A program made the position numbers and the translations under genes. Below, piece after piece: positions 7,074 to 13,503 of a DNA stretch of 13,503 nucleotides. Numbering within the stretch: the first letter of the stretch is position 1; each line of letters begins with the position of its first letter. The notes beneath the pieces were generated by a model. It had not been told where the DNA came from and did not search any database. It saw only the letters and a program-made list of their open reading frames with translations. This DNA comes from Candidatus Sericytochromatia bacterium (GTDB lineage: Bacteria; Cyanobacteriota; Sericytochromatia; UBA7694), in contig CAJYHH010000032.1 of assembly GCA_913773825.1 (NCBI GenBank), positions 1-13,503 of the forward strand. The letters are read 5' to 3'.

Positions 7074-8000
7074 ATGACGATCTCCGACAGCAGCGGTTAT
7101 GACCTGAAAATCAGGTTCTGGGGGGTCAGGGGTTCGGTTCCGACCCCTTGGGCCGAAGCCATGCAAGTCGGCGGCAACACGTCCTGTGTTCAGCTTCTTT
7201 ATACTCAAACCACAGATGCCGGTGAACAAAAAAACCTGGTTATTCTGGATGCGGGTACAGGTTTACGCTTACTCGGACGCGATCTGATCCGTCATCATCA
7301 GCATCGCAATTTACATATTCATCTTTTGCTCTCTCATACTCACTGGGATCATATTCAGGGCCTGCCGTTTTTTGGCTTACTGAACTTTCCTGATAATCAA
7401 CTGACGATTTACGGGGCTGATAAGCCGCAAAAAACGCTTGAAGAAGTTGTCAGAACCCAAATGAACTATGAGTATTTTCCCGTTGCGCTGCACGAAGCGG
7501 CTGCCAGCGTCAGCTTCCGGCCTTTAACAGCTGAAGACAGTATTCAAATCGGCCCCCTTACGATTCGCACAGCAGCTTTTAATCACCCTGGTGGTGTCTA
7601 CGGCTACCGCATCGAAACAGCGGATCAAGTCCTGGTCTATGCAACAGATATGGAATACACCCATGAGAGCCTGGATCCACGCCTGATTGAATTTAGCAGA
7701 GATGCTGATCTGCTCATTTATGACGCTCAATACACGCCTGAAGAACATCATGTTAAACAAGGCTGGGGCCACAGCAATCACCTGCTGGCCGCCCATGTTG
7801 CCCGTGAAGCCAAAGTCAGACAGCTGTATCTGTTTTCGCATGACCCTGAACATTCAGATCTTGAGCTGGAAGTGATGGAATCCGAAGCACGTGAAATGTT
7901 TGCCCGGACTCATCTGGCTCGCGAAGGCCTGACAGTCAGCTTAGGGAGACGGCGAAATCAGGACCTAACACAGGCAATCGAACAGGTAACGGACATCTGA
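7074..8000 (+). CDS. Metallo-beta-lactamase-fold hydrolase, paralogue 1
   Basis: This soluble 308-residue enzyme belongs to the metallo-beta-lactamase superfamily, in the group that begins with FWGVRGSVPTP (15-25) and GGNTSC (33-38) and resembles RNase Z, PhnP and TaR3-like phosphodiesterases. Metal-binding residues are all visible: HTHWDH (88-93), H171 in FNHPGG, D192 in TDMEY and H256 in SHDP, plus H233 in GWGHS. The fold suggests hydrolysis of a phosphodiester or related ester. The substrate is unknown, and family knowledge gives no more. It has no signal peptide and therefore acts in the cytoplasm. A ten-residue N-terminal extension, a longer loop at 43-53 and an 18-residue polar tail distinguish it from its neighbour paralogue at 8121. 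It probably shares a transcript with the Yip1-like gene. Confidence 0.92.
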   Translation: MTISDSSGYDLKIRFWGVRGSVPTPWAEAMQVGGNTSCVQLLYTQTTDAGEQKNLVILDAGTGLRLLGRDLIRHHQHRNLHIHLLLSHTHWDHIQGLPFFGLLNFPDNQLTIYGADKPQKTLEEVVRTQMNYEYFPVALHEAAASVSFRPLTAEDSIQIGPLTIRTAAFNHPGGVYGYRIETADQVLVYATDMEYTHESLDPRLIEFSRDADLLIYDAQYTPEEHHVKQGWGHSNHLLAAHVAREAKVRQLYLFSHDPEHSDLELEVMESEAREMFARTHLAREGLTVSLGRRRNQDLTQAIEQVTDI

Positions 8001-8039
8001 CACATCTTTTCAGCGTCTGATGCGCCAAAATGATTTGCA

Positions 8040-8067
8040 GGCTTTTGAAGCCAGATTTGATTTTTTT
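8040..8067 (+). terminator. Weak candidate terminator after hydrolase 1
   Basis: GGCTT (8040-8044) pairs with AAGCC (8048-8052) around a three-base loop, and T7 follows at 8061-8067 after eight bases. The stem is short and the T run is not directly adjacent, so this is tentative. Confidence 0.35.
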
Positions 8068-8072
8068 GATTT

Positions 8073-8078
8073 TATAAT
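8073..8078 (+). promoter_or_regulatory. Candidate -10 element for hydrolase 2
   Basis: A perfect TATAAT lies in an AT-rich stretch 42 bases before the TTG start. No good -35 lies 16-18 bases upstream, which keeps confidence moderate. If used, it would let the second hydrolase be expressed independently of the first. Confidence 0.4.
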
Positions 8079-8120
8079 GATAGTTATGATTTTTGTTTTA
8101 AGTGAATTGCGAGGTTTGTC

Positions 8121-8930
8121 TTGAAAGTCAAGTTTTGGGGTGTAAGAGGATCAATTCCAACACCCTGGAAAGAAGCCATGAAGGTCGGGGGCAATACGTC
8201 CTGTCTTCAGGTGATCCCGAAAAGCGGCAAGTTAGTGATCCTTGATGCCGGCACTGGTTTACGCATGCTCGGCAACGAGCTTCAGGATACGGTTCAAGGT
8301 CATATTCTGTTGTCTCACACCCACTGGGATCATATTCAAGGCTTCCCGTTTTTTATGCCCGCATTTAAACCCGGCAATCACTTTACGATCTACGGCGCCA
8401 ATTGGGCCCAGAAAAATCTTAAAAATATTCTCAGCGGCCAGATGCGCGCCCCGTATTTTCCGGTTGAGCTTGAACAGATGGGCGCTAAACTTGATTTTGT
8501 TGAGCTTGAAGAAGAAACCTTTACGCTTGAAGATCTGACGATTACCACCCGCAGTTTTAACCATCCTGGCGGAGTGTATGGGTTCCGCATTGAGCAGGAA
8601 GGCAAAGTGCTCGTGTTTGCCACTGATATGGAATACACTGAAGATAATCTCGATCAACGTCTGATCGATTTTACCCGTGATGCTGATATGCTGGTCTATG
8701 ATGCCCAGTACACCCCAGAAGAGCATCGCACAAAAATCGGCTGGGGCCACAGCACCCATATTGCTGCAGCTCATCTGGCCAAGCTCGCCAATGTAAAAAC
8801 CCTGATGCTGTATCACCATGATCCGACTCATTCGGATCAGATCCTGGACCAAATGGAAAGTGAAGCCCAGCAGATCTTTCCGAATAGCCGCTTAGCGGTT
8901 GAGGGCCTGGAGCTTGAAGTCGGCGCCTGA
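8121..8930 (+). CDS. Metallo-beta-lactamase-fold hydrolase, paralogue 2
   Basis: At 269 residues, this is a shorter copy of the preceding enzyme, about half identical by eye. It keeps FWGVRGSIPTP (5-15), GGNTSC (23-28), HTHWDH (66-71), H148 in FNHPGG, D169 in TDMEY, H210 in GWGHS and H233 in HHDP, so it should be catalytically competent. The start is TTG at 8121: an in-frame TGA lies at 8103-8105, no ATG intervenes, and the first internal ATG (8178) would delete the conserved VRGS segment. GAGG at 8111-8114, six bases upstream, is a proper ribosome binding site. It lacks the N-terminal extension and polar tail of paralogue 1. The substrate is unknown. The pair looks like an old tandem duplication, because the protein motifs are kept while the DNA has diverged. 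Confidence 0.92.
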   Translation: MKVKFWGVRGSIPTPWKEAMKVGGNTSCLQVIPKSGKLVILDAGTGLRMLGNELQDTVQGHILLSHTHWDHIQGFPFFMPAFKPGNHFTIYGANWAQKNLKNILSGQMRAPYFPVELEQMGAKLDFVELEEETFTLEDLTITTRSFNHPGGVYGFRIEQEGKVLVFATDMEYTEDNLDQRLIDFTRDADMLVYDAQYTPEEHRTKIGWGHSTHIAAAHLAKLANVKTLMLYHHDPTHSDQILDQMESEAQQIFPNSRLAVEGLELEVGA

Positions 8931-8932
8931 TC

Positions 8933-8961
8933 TTGCTGACAGGCCTTAGATTGGGTATGAT
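8933..8961 (+). promoter_or_regulatory. Candidate promoter for the exported protein gene
   Basis: TTGCTG (8933-8938) and TATGAT (8956-8961) are separated by 17 bases. The -10 matches consensus at five of six bases, the -35 at only three. Transcription would begin near 8968, at the GGAGG, leaving a very short leader. Confidence 0.35.
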
Positions 8962-8984
8962 TGACCTGGAGGAATAAGCCATTC

Positions 8985-9872
8985 ATGATGAGAGTCAAAA
9001 CCGTTTACGCCCTGCCCCTGATGTTTAGTTTCTGCTTGAGCTTGCCTGCTCTGGCCCAATCAACAGGTGTAGGTAAACACGGCATCTACGGCCGTAATAC
9101 TACCGATCCTGAAGGCGCCTCTACGCCCAACGCAGCGGCAGCACCCACACCAGCAGCCAGCGCCAAACCTCTGACAGAAGAAGAAAAGCGCTTAAAAGAA
9201 AAATATCCTCTGTCCACAAGCGCCCGGACAGCACCAAACCAGCGTGCTCATACAGCTTTGCTGCAGGGCATTCAGTATTACAAACTGACCCGCGCGATCT
9301 TTGAAGCCGCCAATAAAATCGAAAATGAGTTTGATGACGAAAACCATGAACTGACCATCAGCCAGGATGGTGTGCTGAGTGTTCGTTTAACCCCTCAGGA
9401 TCTGCTCAATTATGGTCCTGAATATGCTTATATCGGCTTACGTATTCGAGCCTTACAACAGGCTGATTCAACCATCTCTAAAGCGCTGTCAAGCTTTGCT
9501 CAGTCTCAGTCTCTGGCTCCAACCCTGAGCGTCACACCTAAGTGGATCAGGGTTGCTCGTGATACCCAAAAAGCCATTCGTTATCACATCCAGTTCTATA
9601 AAATTTCTTTAAAAGCCGTTGACCTGGGTTATACAGATAAACAGCTAGAGCAAATTGCTCGCCTTTGGGGCAATCGCTTAAATCAGCAGCTTAAACCTGG
9701 CGATAGTCTGACAACCCGCGTCAATACGCAGCTTTTTGAAATTGCCCGAGATAAAACCCGTAAACGGCCAACTCGGAGCTCTGGCACACCAGGTGAGCCT
9801 GAAGCAGAAAAACCAGATATTGGTTCCTTTGTTAAGGATTTGCCAACGCTGGATTTTGAAAACAAACTCTGA
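8985..9872 (+). CDS. Exported protein of unknown function
   Basis: I do not recognise this 295-residue protein. Starting at ATG 8985 gives a textbook signal peptide: MMRVK, a hydrophobic core and a cleavage site after ALA (22-24). GGAGGA at 8968-8973 lies 11 bases upstream. The frame is also open from a TTG at 8961, but that would put polar residues before the signal and waste the ribosome binding site. The mature protein opens with a low-complexity Ala/Pro/Thr linker (about 40-62), then a charged helix EEEKRLKEKY. A mainly helical folded part follows (about 80-250), including YYKLTRAIFEAANKIENEFD and YHIQFYKISLKAVDLGY. The tail is basic and then Pro/Glu-rich (about 255-280). There is no cysteine after the signal peptide, no lipobox and no further membrane segment, so it is probably periplasmic or secreted. 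A strong hairpin follows the gene. Confidence 0.85.
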   Translation: MMRVKTVYALPLMFSFCLSLPALAQSTGVGKHGIYGRNTTDPEGASTPNAAAAPTPAASAKPLTEEEKRLKEKYPLSTSARTAPNQRAHTALLQGIQYYKLTRAIFEAANKIENEFDDENHELTISQDGVLSVRLTPQDLLNYGPEYAYIGLRIRALQQADSTISKALSSFAQSQSLAPTLSVTPKWIRVARDTQKAIRYHIQFYKISLKAVDLGYTDKQLEQIARLWGNRLNQQLKPGDSLTTRVNTQLFEIARDKTRKRPTRSSGTPGEPEAEKPDIGSFVKDLPTLDFENKL

Positions 9873-9895
9873 TCACATGATGTAACTCAACTAAA

Positions 9896-9931
9896 CTGGC
9901 CCGGAGAGCAAATCTCCGGGCCAGACTGTTT
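9896..9931 (+). terminator. Strong hairpin after the exported protein gene
   Basis: CTGGCCCGGAGA (9896-9907) pairs perfectly over 12 base pairs with TCTCCGGGCCAG (9913-9924) around GCAAA. The following bases, ACTGTTTAAT, contain only a short T run, so efficiency as an intrinsic terminator is uncertain; it could also protect the 3' end of the message. Confidence 0.65.
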
Positions 9932-9962
9932 AATGGGTTCTAACCTTCAGGATAGCCCTACA

Positions 9963-9971
9963 TGCTACAAT
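9963..9971 (+). promoter_or_regulatory. Extended -10 promoter candidate for mtaB
   Basis: TGCTACAAT has the TGN extension and a -10 hexamer matching consensus at five of six bases. It lies 32 bases before the mtaB start codon and has no good -35. It sits after the preceding hairpin, as expected for a new transcription unit. Confidence 0.5.
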
Positions 9972-10003
9972 AGGCCCTAGATTTTATACACGGATTTCTA
10001 GTT

Positions 10004-11326
10004 ATGACTACTTCTCAAGCCTCCCCTCAGACCCCCGTTGAAACTCCCGCCCGCACTGTTGCTTTTTTATCTCTGGGTTGCCGGGTCAATCAGGCCGAAG
10101 AAAGCAGCTATCGCCAGCACAGTCTCGAAAGCGGCTGGCAAATTGTCGACTTTCGCCAAAGTGCCGACATTTATATCGTCAATACCTGTGCTGTCACTCT
10201 CGAAGCAGAACGCCAATCCCGCCAAATGGTGCGCCAGGCCAAACGCCGCAATCCCGATGCCAAAATTGTGGTGACAGGCTGCGCCGGGCGCTCCCTGGAA
10301 CGTCATCCAGAAGTGGCTGAACTTGCTGATTTGTTTATTCCCAATCTGCAAAAAGATCAGCTTGTGTCCCAGCTTCAGCAATTTTTGGGCGAAGCGCCAC
10401 ACCCTGAGTTTAATTTTCATTTTCCGGCGGTTGAAGCATCCCGCACAACCCGCCTGAATCTCAAAATCAGCGATGGCTGCTTTGAATCCTGCGCTTTTTG
10501 TATTATTCCCCAGCGCCGCGGGACGGTGCGCAGCCTGCCTGAAAACGATGTGATTACCCGCTTACAAGCAGCTTATGCTCGCGGCTATCAGGAAGTGATT
10601 CTGACAGGCGTGCATTTGGGTGCCTACGGCCATGAACACGGCCATCACGATCTTGAAGCCTTGCTTGAACGCATCAATGCCACACCCGATATGCCTTTGA
10701 TCCGTCTCAGTTCGATCGATCCCCATGAAATTACTCCCAGAATGATTCAGGCCCTGGCTGATTCAACACGGATCTGCCCCTATCTGCATATTCCAATTCA
10801 AAGTGGTTCTGACACTGTTCTAGAGCGCATGCGCCGTCGTGACAAACGTGAAAATATGCTGAACACCGTCATGGCGCTTAAAGCGGCACGACCGGATATT
10901 TCGCTCACAACAGACATGATTGTGGGCTTTCCGGGGGAAAGTGAAGAAGACTTTGAACAGTCTTATAGCCTGATGGATGCTTTGGGCATTCATAAAATTC
11001 ACGTTTTCCCGTTTTCTACCCGTCCTGGAACACGTGCGGCCTATATGAAAGATCATCTTGATCCAGCCATTAAAGCAGAACGCGTTCAGCGCTTATTAGA
11101 TCTCAGCCGCCAGCGCCAGCAGGCCTGGCTCAATAGCTGGGTCGGTAAAGACGTAAATGTACTGATTGAGCGTGTCACATCAGAAGGCATTGGCAAAGGT
11201 TATACTCCTCACTATCTGCGCTTACACGTCCAGAATTGCAAAGAAAGCGACTGGAATACCATTCAGACAGTGCGCGTAACCAGCGTTGATAGCGAGCAAG
11301 AAGTTGCGGTAGCTGAAGCAGCCTAA
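10004..11326 (+). CDS. mtaB: tRNA (t6A37-C2)-methylthiotransferase MtaB
   Basis: MtaB is a radical-SAM enzyme that inserts sulfur and a methyl group at C2 of N6-threonylcarbamoyladenosine-37, giving ms2t6A in tRNAs that read ANN codons, classically tRNA-Lys(UUU). All domains are present in 440 residues. The N-terminal cluster-binding domain has C26 in SLGCRVNQ, C62 in VNTC and C93 in TGCAG. The radical-SAM core has C159, C163 and C166 (GCFESCAFC), followed by PQRRGTVRS, SGSDTVLERM (267-276) and DMIVGFPGE (304-312). A C-terminal TRAM-like domain spans about 379-435. SLGCRVNQAE and IIPQRRG favour MtaB over MiaB or RimO, whose usual motifs differ. ATG 10004 is the first start and adds an 18-residue polar leader before the conserved part. 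It has its own candidate promoter and converges with the gene on the - strand. Confidence 0.93.
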   Translation: MTTSQASPQTPVETPARTVAFLSLGCRVNQAEESSYRQHSLESGWQIVDFRQSADIYIVNTCAVTLEAERQSRQMVRQAKRRNPDAKIVVTGCAGRSLERHPEVAELADLFIPNLQKDQLVSQLQQFLGEAPHPEFNFHFPAVEASRTTRLNLKISDGCFESCAFCIIPQRRGTVRSLPENDVITRLQAAYARGYQEVILTGVHLGAYGHEHGHHDLEALLERINATPDMPLIRLSSIDPHEITPRMIQALADSTRICPYLHIPIQSGSDTVLERMRRRDKRENMLNTVMALKAARPDISLTTDMIVGFPGESEEDFEQSYSLMDALGIHKIHVFPFSTRPGTRAAYMKDHLDPAIKAERVQRLLDLSRQRQQAWLNSWVGKDVNVLIERVTSEGIGKGYTPHYLRLHVQNCKESDWNTIQTVRVTSVDSEQEVAVAEAA

Positions 11327-11339
11327 GTCAGGTTCAGCC

Positions 11340-11372
11340 TCGTCGTTGTAGTTAACTCTACTACAACGACGA
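11340..11372. terminator. Perfect hairpin between convergent genes
   Basis: TCGTCGTTGTAG (11340-11351) pairs perfectly over 12 base pairs with CTACAACGACGA (11361-11372), with a nine-base loop. It lies 13 bases after the mtaB stop and 35 bases beyond the end of the - strand gene, so transcripts from both sides would carry it. Neither side has a T run in its own direction, so it is not a textbook intrinsic terminator. Rho-dependent termination with a stabilising hairpin, or RNA end protection, is possible. Confidence 0.6.
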
Positions 11373-11407
11373 TAGAGCCATACGCAACTCGCTGAGCGCC
11401 ACTCGCT

Positions 11408-13279
11408 CTAACGATTCCCTTCACTGGTAACAGGTAAAGAAGCTGAAGCCTGCTGATGCAGGTCTTTCAGAGTCTCGCGTAAGACCTGCTCCATACGCTC
11501 AAGATTGTTTGAATCAAGCTTTTTAAGCTGATTTGAATGGTATTCAGCAGCCCGTCTGACCTGACGATTCTGGGCATCGCTAAAACTCGTCTGGACCTGG
11601 CGTTGATTTGAATCATGCTTATGACTCTTTTCAAAACGCGTACTGTACTCCTGGAGTAGATCAGTCCACTCACTCAACATCTTTTTGACATCCACGGTTG
11701 CTGGCCGGGGAGCCAGGTTTAGGGTCGCTTCAGACTCTTGCACTTGCGCCAGCATTTCTTTAAGCAGTTGCAGATCTGTCGCTGTTGGACCAGTCTGATT
11801 GGGAACCACCTCCCGATTGGCAATATCACGCGCCAGCTGATCAGCCAAAGCAGGCAAAAGCGATCTGGCAATATTACGCAGATCACGCGCTGAAAGGGCC
11901 GTTGCTCGTCCCAGTTCATTAGCGCGTTGAGCCTGAGCCATCAGCTCTGTTGCACGACTTTTGAGTTCCTGGGCCTGAGTATTCAGACCGTCCAGCTGAC
12001 GGAGTTGCTCGGGTGTCATTTGATCACGTTGAGCATTAAGTTCATCCATCTCTTTTTGGGCCAGCTGGGCTTCATAGCGATAATTGTCCATCAGAGCGTC
12101 GTTCTGATCCATCAGGCCTGTCAAAGCCGCTTCCTGGTCGGTTGCTTTTTCAGTCAGAACAGTCAGTTCGTCTGTCTCTGTCTGCAGTTTACCGCGCAGA
12201 ACAGCTGTAAGCTGTCTCTGATTTTCAACTTCCTGACTCAATCTGGCGCTAACCTGCTCTGACGTCAACTCGCCATTTAAGCCTGTAATACGCGTCTGAT
12301 CCCCTTCAGTAACAATTTTCAAACCGTATTCGGCCAAAACAGCCTGATCACCAGGCTGTAGGCTCGGCGTTCCCTGGGCCTGCCCACTAAAGCGCCCCTG
12401 GATTGAAACCAGGGTTGTCAGCTTATTTTCAGCCTGATCTAAAACGGTTTTACTGTCTTCAACTGTCTCAAGCTGCTCTTGCAAAGATTCATTGGTCTGA
12501 GCAAGCTCTTCCTGTTTGCGGGTAATCTCAGTCGTATTGCTGGCAATCAGATCCTGAATCTGGCGCATTCCATCCAGACGAGCAGTCGCCTGCTGCAGCA
12601 AGGGCCCAACTTCGCGCATTTGCTGTTCAGCTCCACTTTCGGCAAGCAGGCGTGCACCAGGAGCCTGTGAAGTCAGGGAAGTCAGGCGATGATTGGCAAT
12701 CTGCGCCAGATTACCCAGTTCCTGAGCGCTGACCTCACGACGATTGGCGAGATTATAGACTTTGCCGTCATGTAACATCAGGCCCACACGCTGCAAAGCT
12801 TCCTGATAATTCTCGCTGATCGATCCACCCGGCCCCCTTGTGGCAGCCTGGTTTAAAGCTTGAACGACAGCATTGACATCCTGACTGTTATTAGCTGAAA
12901 AAATCTGGGTCAGGCTGTAGTTCAGACCATTTTCAAGATTGAGCTGTGGAGGAGGATTGCCTTCGCTAACAGCCTGTAAAAAGCCTCTCATATCGCTATC
13001 CACACGGCCAATTACAGTCTGCAGACTGCTTTCAGTATTGGCAGGGCGATTAGCGGAAGGAAAAATCAGCGAATTAGCGGCATGGGGACTGGCGGCATGT
13101 GAGCTGGCCAGAGCAACTGAATGTTGGCCGGGCAAGTCAGAAGCTGGTGGTTCAGAAGCAGAGGTTTCAGCTGCTTGGGGACTGACGTCAGGAGAAATCT
13201 TTTGATTGACAGCAGACTGATTTATGGTCTGCTGAGCAGCAGTCTGAATCGGACCCGTCAGGCGTGAAGTATTAACCAT
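11408..13279 (-). CDS. Large coiled-coil protein of unknown function
   Basis: I do not recognise this 623-residue protein. It has no signal peptide, membrane segment or cysteine, and one tryptophan (538). Visible regions are a disordered Ser/Ala/Pro/Gln-rich N-terminus (1-about 85), a helical domain (about 86-205), and a first coiled coil (about 225-292, with TRKQEELAQTNESLQEQLE). A short globular insert (about 295-335, QPGDQAVLAEYGLKIVTEGD) follows. A long second coiled coil (about 340-458) contains charged heptads and one likely hinge at MTPEQLRQ, and a C-terminal helical part (about 460-610) ends in LERMEQVLRETLKDLHQQ. Such layouts occur in cytoskeletal, scaffold and secreted-effector proteins; nothing here decides between them. 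The ATG at 13279-13277 is preceded on the - strand by GAGAG eight bases away. Codon use resembles the neighbours, which argues against recent transfer. It is a single gene convergent with mtaB. Confidence 0.88.
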   Translation of the reverse strand: MVNTSRLTGPIQTAAQQTINQSAVNQKISPDVSPQAAETSASEPPASDLPGQHSVALASSHAASPHAANSLIFPSANRPANTESSLQTVIGRVDSDMRGFLQAVSEGNPPPQLNLENGLNYSLTQIFSANNSQDVNAVVQALNQAATRGPGGSISENYQEALQRVGLMLHDGKVYNLANRREVSAQELGNLAQIANHRLTSLTSQAPGARLLAESGAEQQMREVGPLLQQATARLDGMRQIQDLIASNTTEITRKQEELAQTNESLQEQLETVEDSKTVLDQAENKLTTLVSIQGRFSGQAQGTPSLQPGDQAVLAEYGLKIVTEGDQTRITGLNGELTSEQVSARLSQEVENQRQLTAVLRGKLQTETDELTVLTEKATDQEAALTGLMDQNDALMDNYRYEAQLAQKEMDELNAQRDQMTPEQLRQLDGLNTQAQELKSRATELMAQAQRANELGRATALSARDLRNIARSLLPALADQLARDIANREVVPNQTGPTATDLQLLKEMLAQVQESEATLNLAPRPATVDVKKMLSEWTDLLQEYSTRFEKSHKHDSNQRQVQTSFSDAQNRQVRRAAEYHSNQLKKLDSNNLERMEQVLRETLKDLHQQASASLPVTSEGNR

Positions 13280-13329
13280 GATGACAACTCTCTTTCCCTA
13301 AAAACGCTCTCTTACAGGCTTACCAAAGA

Positions 13330-13359
13330 TATATACCCAATCAACCATAAAAATAACAA
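13330..13359 (-). promoter_or_regulatory. Candidate promoter for the coiled-coil gene
   Basis: Read on the - strand, TTGTTA (13359-13354) and TATATA (13335-13330) are separated by 18 bases in a strongly AT-rich stretch, about 50 bases upstream of the start codon. Both hexamers deviate from consensus, so this is only plausible. Confidence 0.4.
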
Positions 13360-13403
13360 TTTTTAAATCACTTAATCAAAATATGTCTCTATACAATCAA
13401 AAC

Positions 13404-13430
13404 CAGACAAATCAGACAAATCAGACGAAG
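13404..13430. repeat. Nine-base tandem repeat, three units
   Basis: CAGACAAAT occurs twice in a row (13404-13412 and 13413-13421) and is followed by a third, diverged unit CAGACGAAG (13422-13430). It lies in the AT-rich gap upstream of the coiled-coil gene. Confidence 0.85.
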
Positions 13431-13454
13431 CAAAAAATCAAAAAATCAAAAAAT
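13431..13454. repeat. Eight-base tandem repeat, three perfect units
   Basis: CAAAAAAT is repeated three times without change (13431-13454), directly abutting the nine-base repeat. It places A6 tracts every eight bases. The tract may vary in length by slippage; a regulatory role is unproven. Confidence 0.85.
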
Positions 13455-13503
13455 AGCACGTCAATTAAAACGCTGATTTAAAGCGAAAGTGAGAAGGATT
13501 TTT
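13455..13503 (+). other. Right edge with a possible ribosome binding site
   Basis: No coding region is visible. AAGGA at 13494-13498 lies just before the window ends in T residues and could be the ribosome binding site of a + strand gene starting beyond the edge, which would be divergent from the coiled-coil gene. Confidence 0.25.

Noticed and set aside
6978..7229. A - strand frame across the start of hydrolase 1
   Set aside because: It spans two + strand genes and is explained by the reverse complement of the conserved VRGS segment.
8051..8067. T-rich and TTTGAT repeats before hydrolase 2 as a -35 element
   Set aside because: The distance to TATAAT is too short (about 11 bases) or too long (22 bases) for a standard promoter.
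8259..8852. A 197-residue reading frame on the - strand opposite hydrolase 2
   Set aside because: It mirrors a conserved + strand gene with all catalytic motifs, has no ribosome binding site of note and resembles no protein family.

Overview
The window is a stretch of bacterial chromosome that looks mostly like housekeeping sequence. It holds one tRNA gene and ten protein genes, nine on the + strand and one convergent gene at the right end. I see no transposase, phage gene, CRISPR array or integration scar. Base composition looks close to half G+C by eye and is even across the coding regions. The host is a bacterium of uncertain phylum. A Rho factor, cleavable signal peptides and a SpoIID-domain protein with no other sporulation gene nearby fit a diderm, non-sporulating lineage. 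A non-photosynthetic relative of the Cyanobacteria (Melainabacteria/Sericytochromatia-like) is a guess based on the flavour of the proteins and needs a phylogenetic test.

Left part (1-3656): a tRNA-Lys(CUU) gene is followed by a 311-base gene-free leader and then rho, the transcription termination factor, which carries a Q8 run near its N-terminus. A clean intrinsic terminator closes rho. Next come a TrmA/RlmD-type RNA uracil-5-methyltransferase with an iron-sulfur site and, two bases after its stop codon, an unrecognised 88-residue protein.

Middle part (3657-8930): an exported SpoIID/LytB-domain protein, probably a peptidoglycan glycan-strand cleaving enzyme, sits 20 bases before queA (queuosine synthesis). 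A second unit, led by an extended -10 promoter, encodes a Yip1-like membrane protein and a metallo-beta-lactamase-fold hydrolase. A close paralogue of that hydrolase follows, with a forced TTG start and its own candidate promoter.

Right part (8931-13503): an unrecognised exported protein ends at a strong hairpin and is followed by mtaB, which makes the 2-methylthio group of ms2t6A in tRNA. mtaB converges on a 623-residue, cysteine-free coiled-coil protein on the - strand. The two are separated by a perfect 12-bp hairpin that could serve both strands. The right edge holds two abutting short tandem repeats and perhaps the ribosome binding site of a further + strand gene.

RNA metabolism is the common thread: Rho, an RNA uracil methyltransferase, QueA, MtaB and a tRNA. 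These genes are not one operon and I see no evidence of a single dedicated system. The least explained parts are the coiled-coil protein, the exported 295-residue protein, the 88-residue protein and the tandem hydrolases. Nothing in the window is convincingly a new system.
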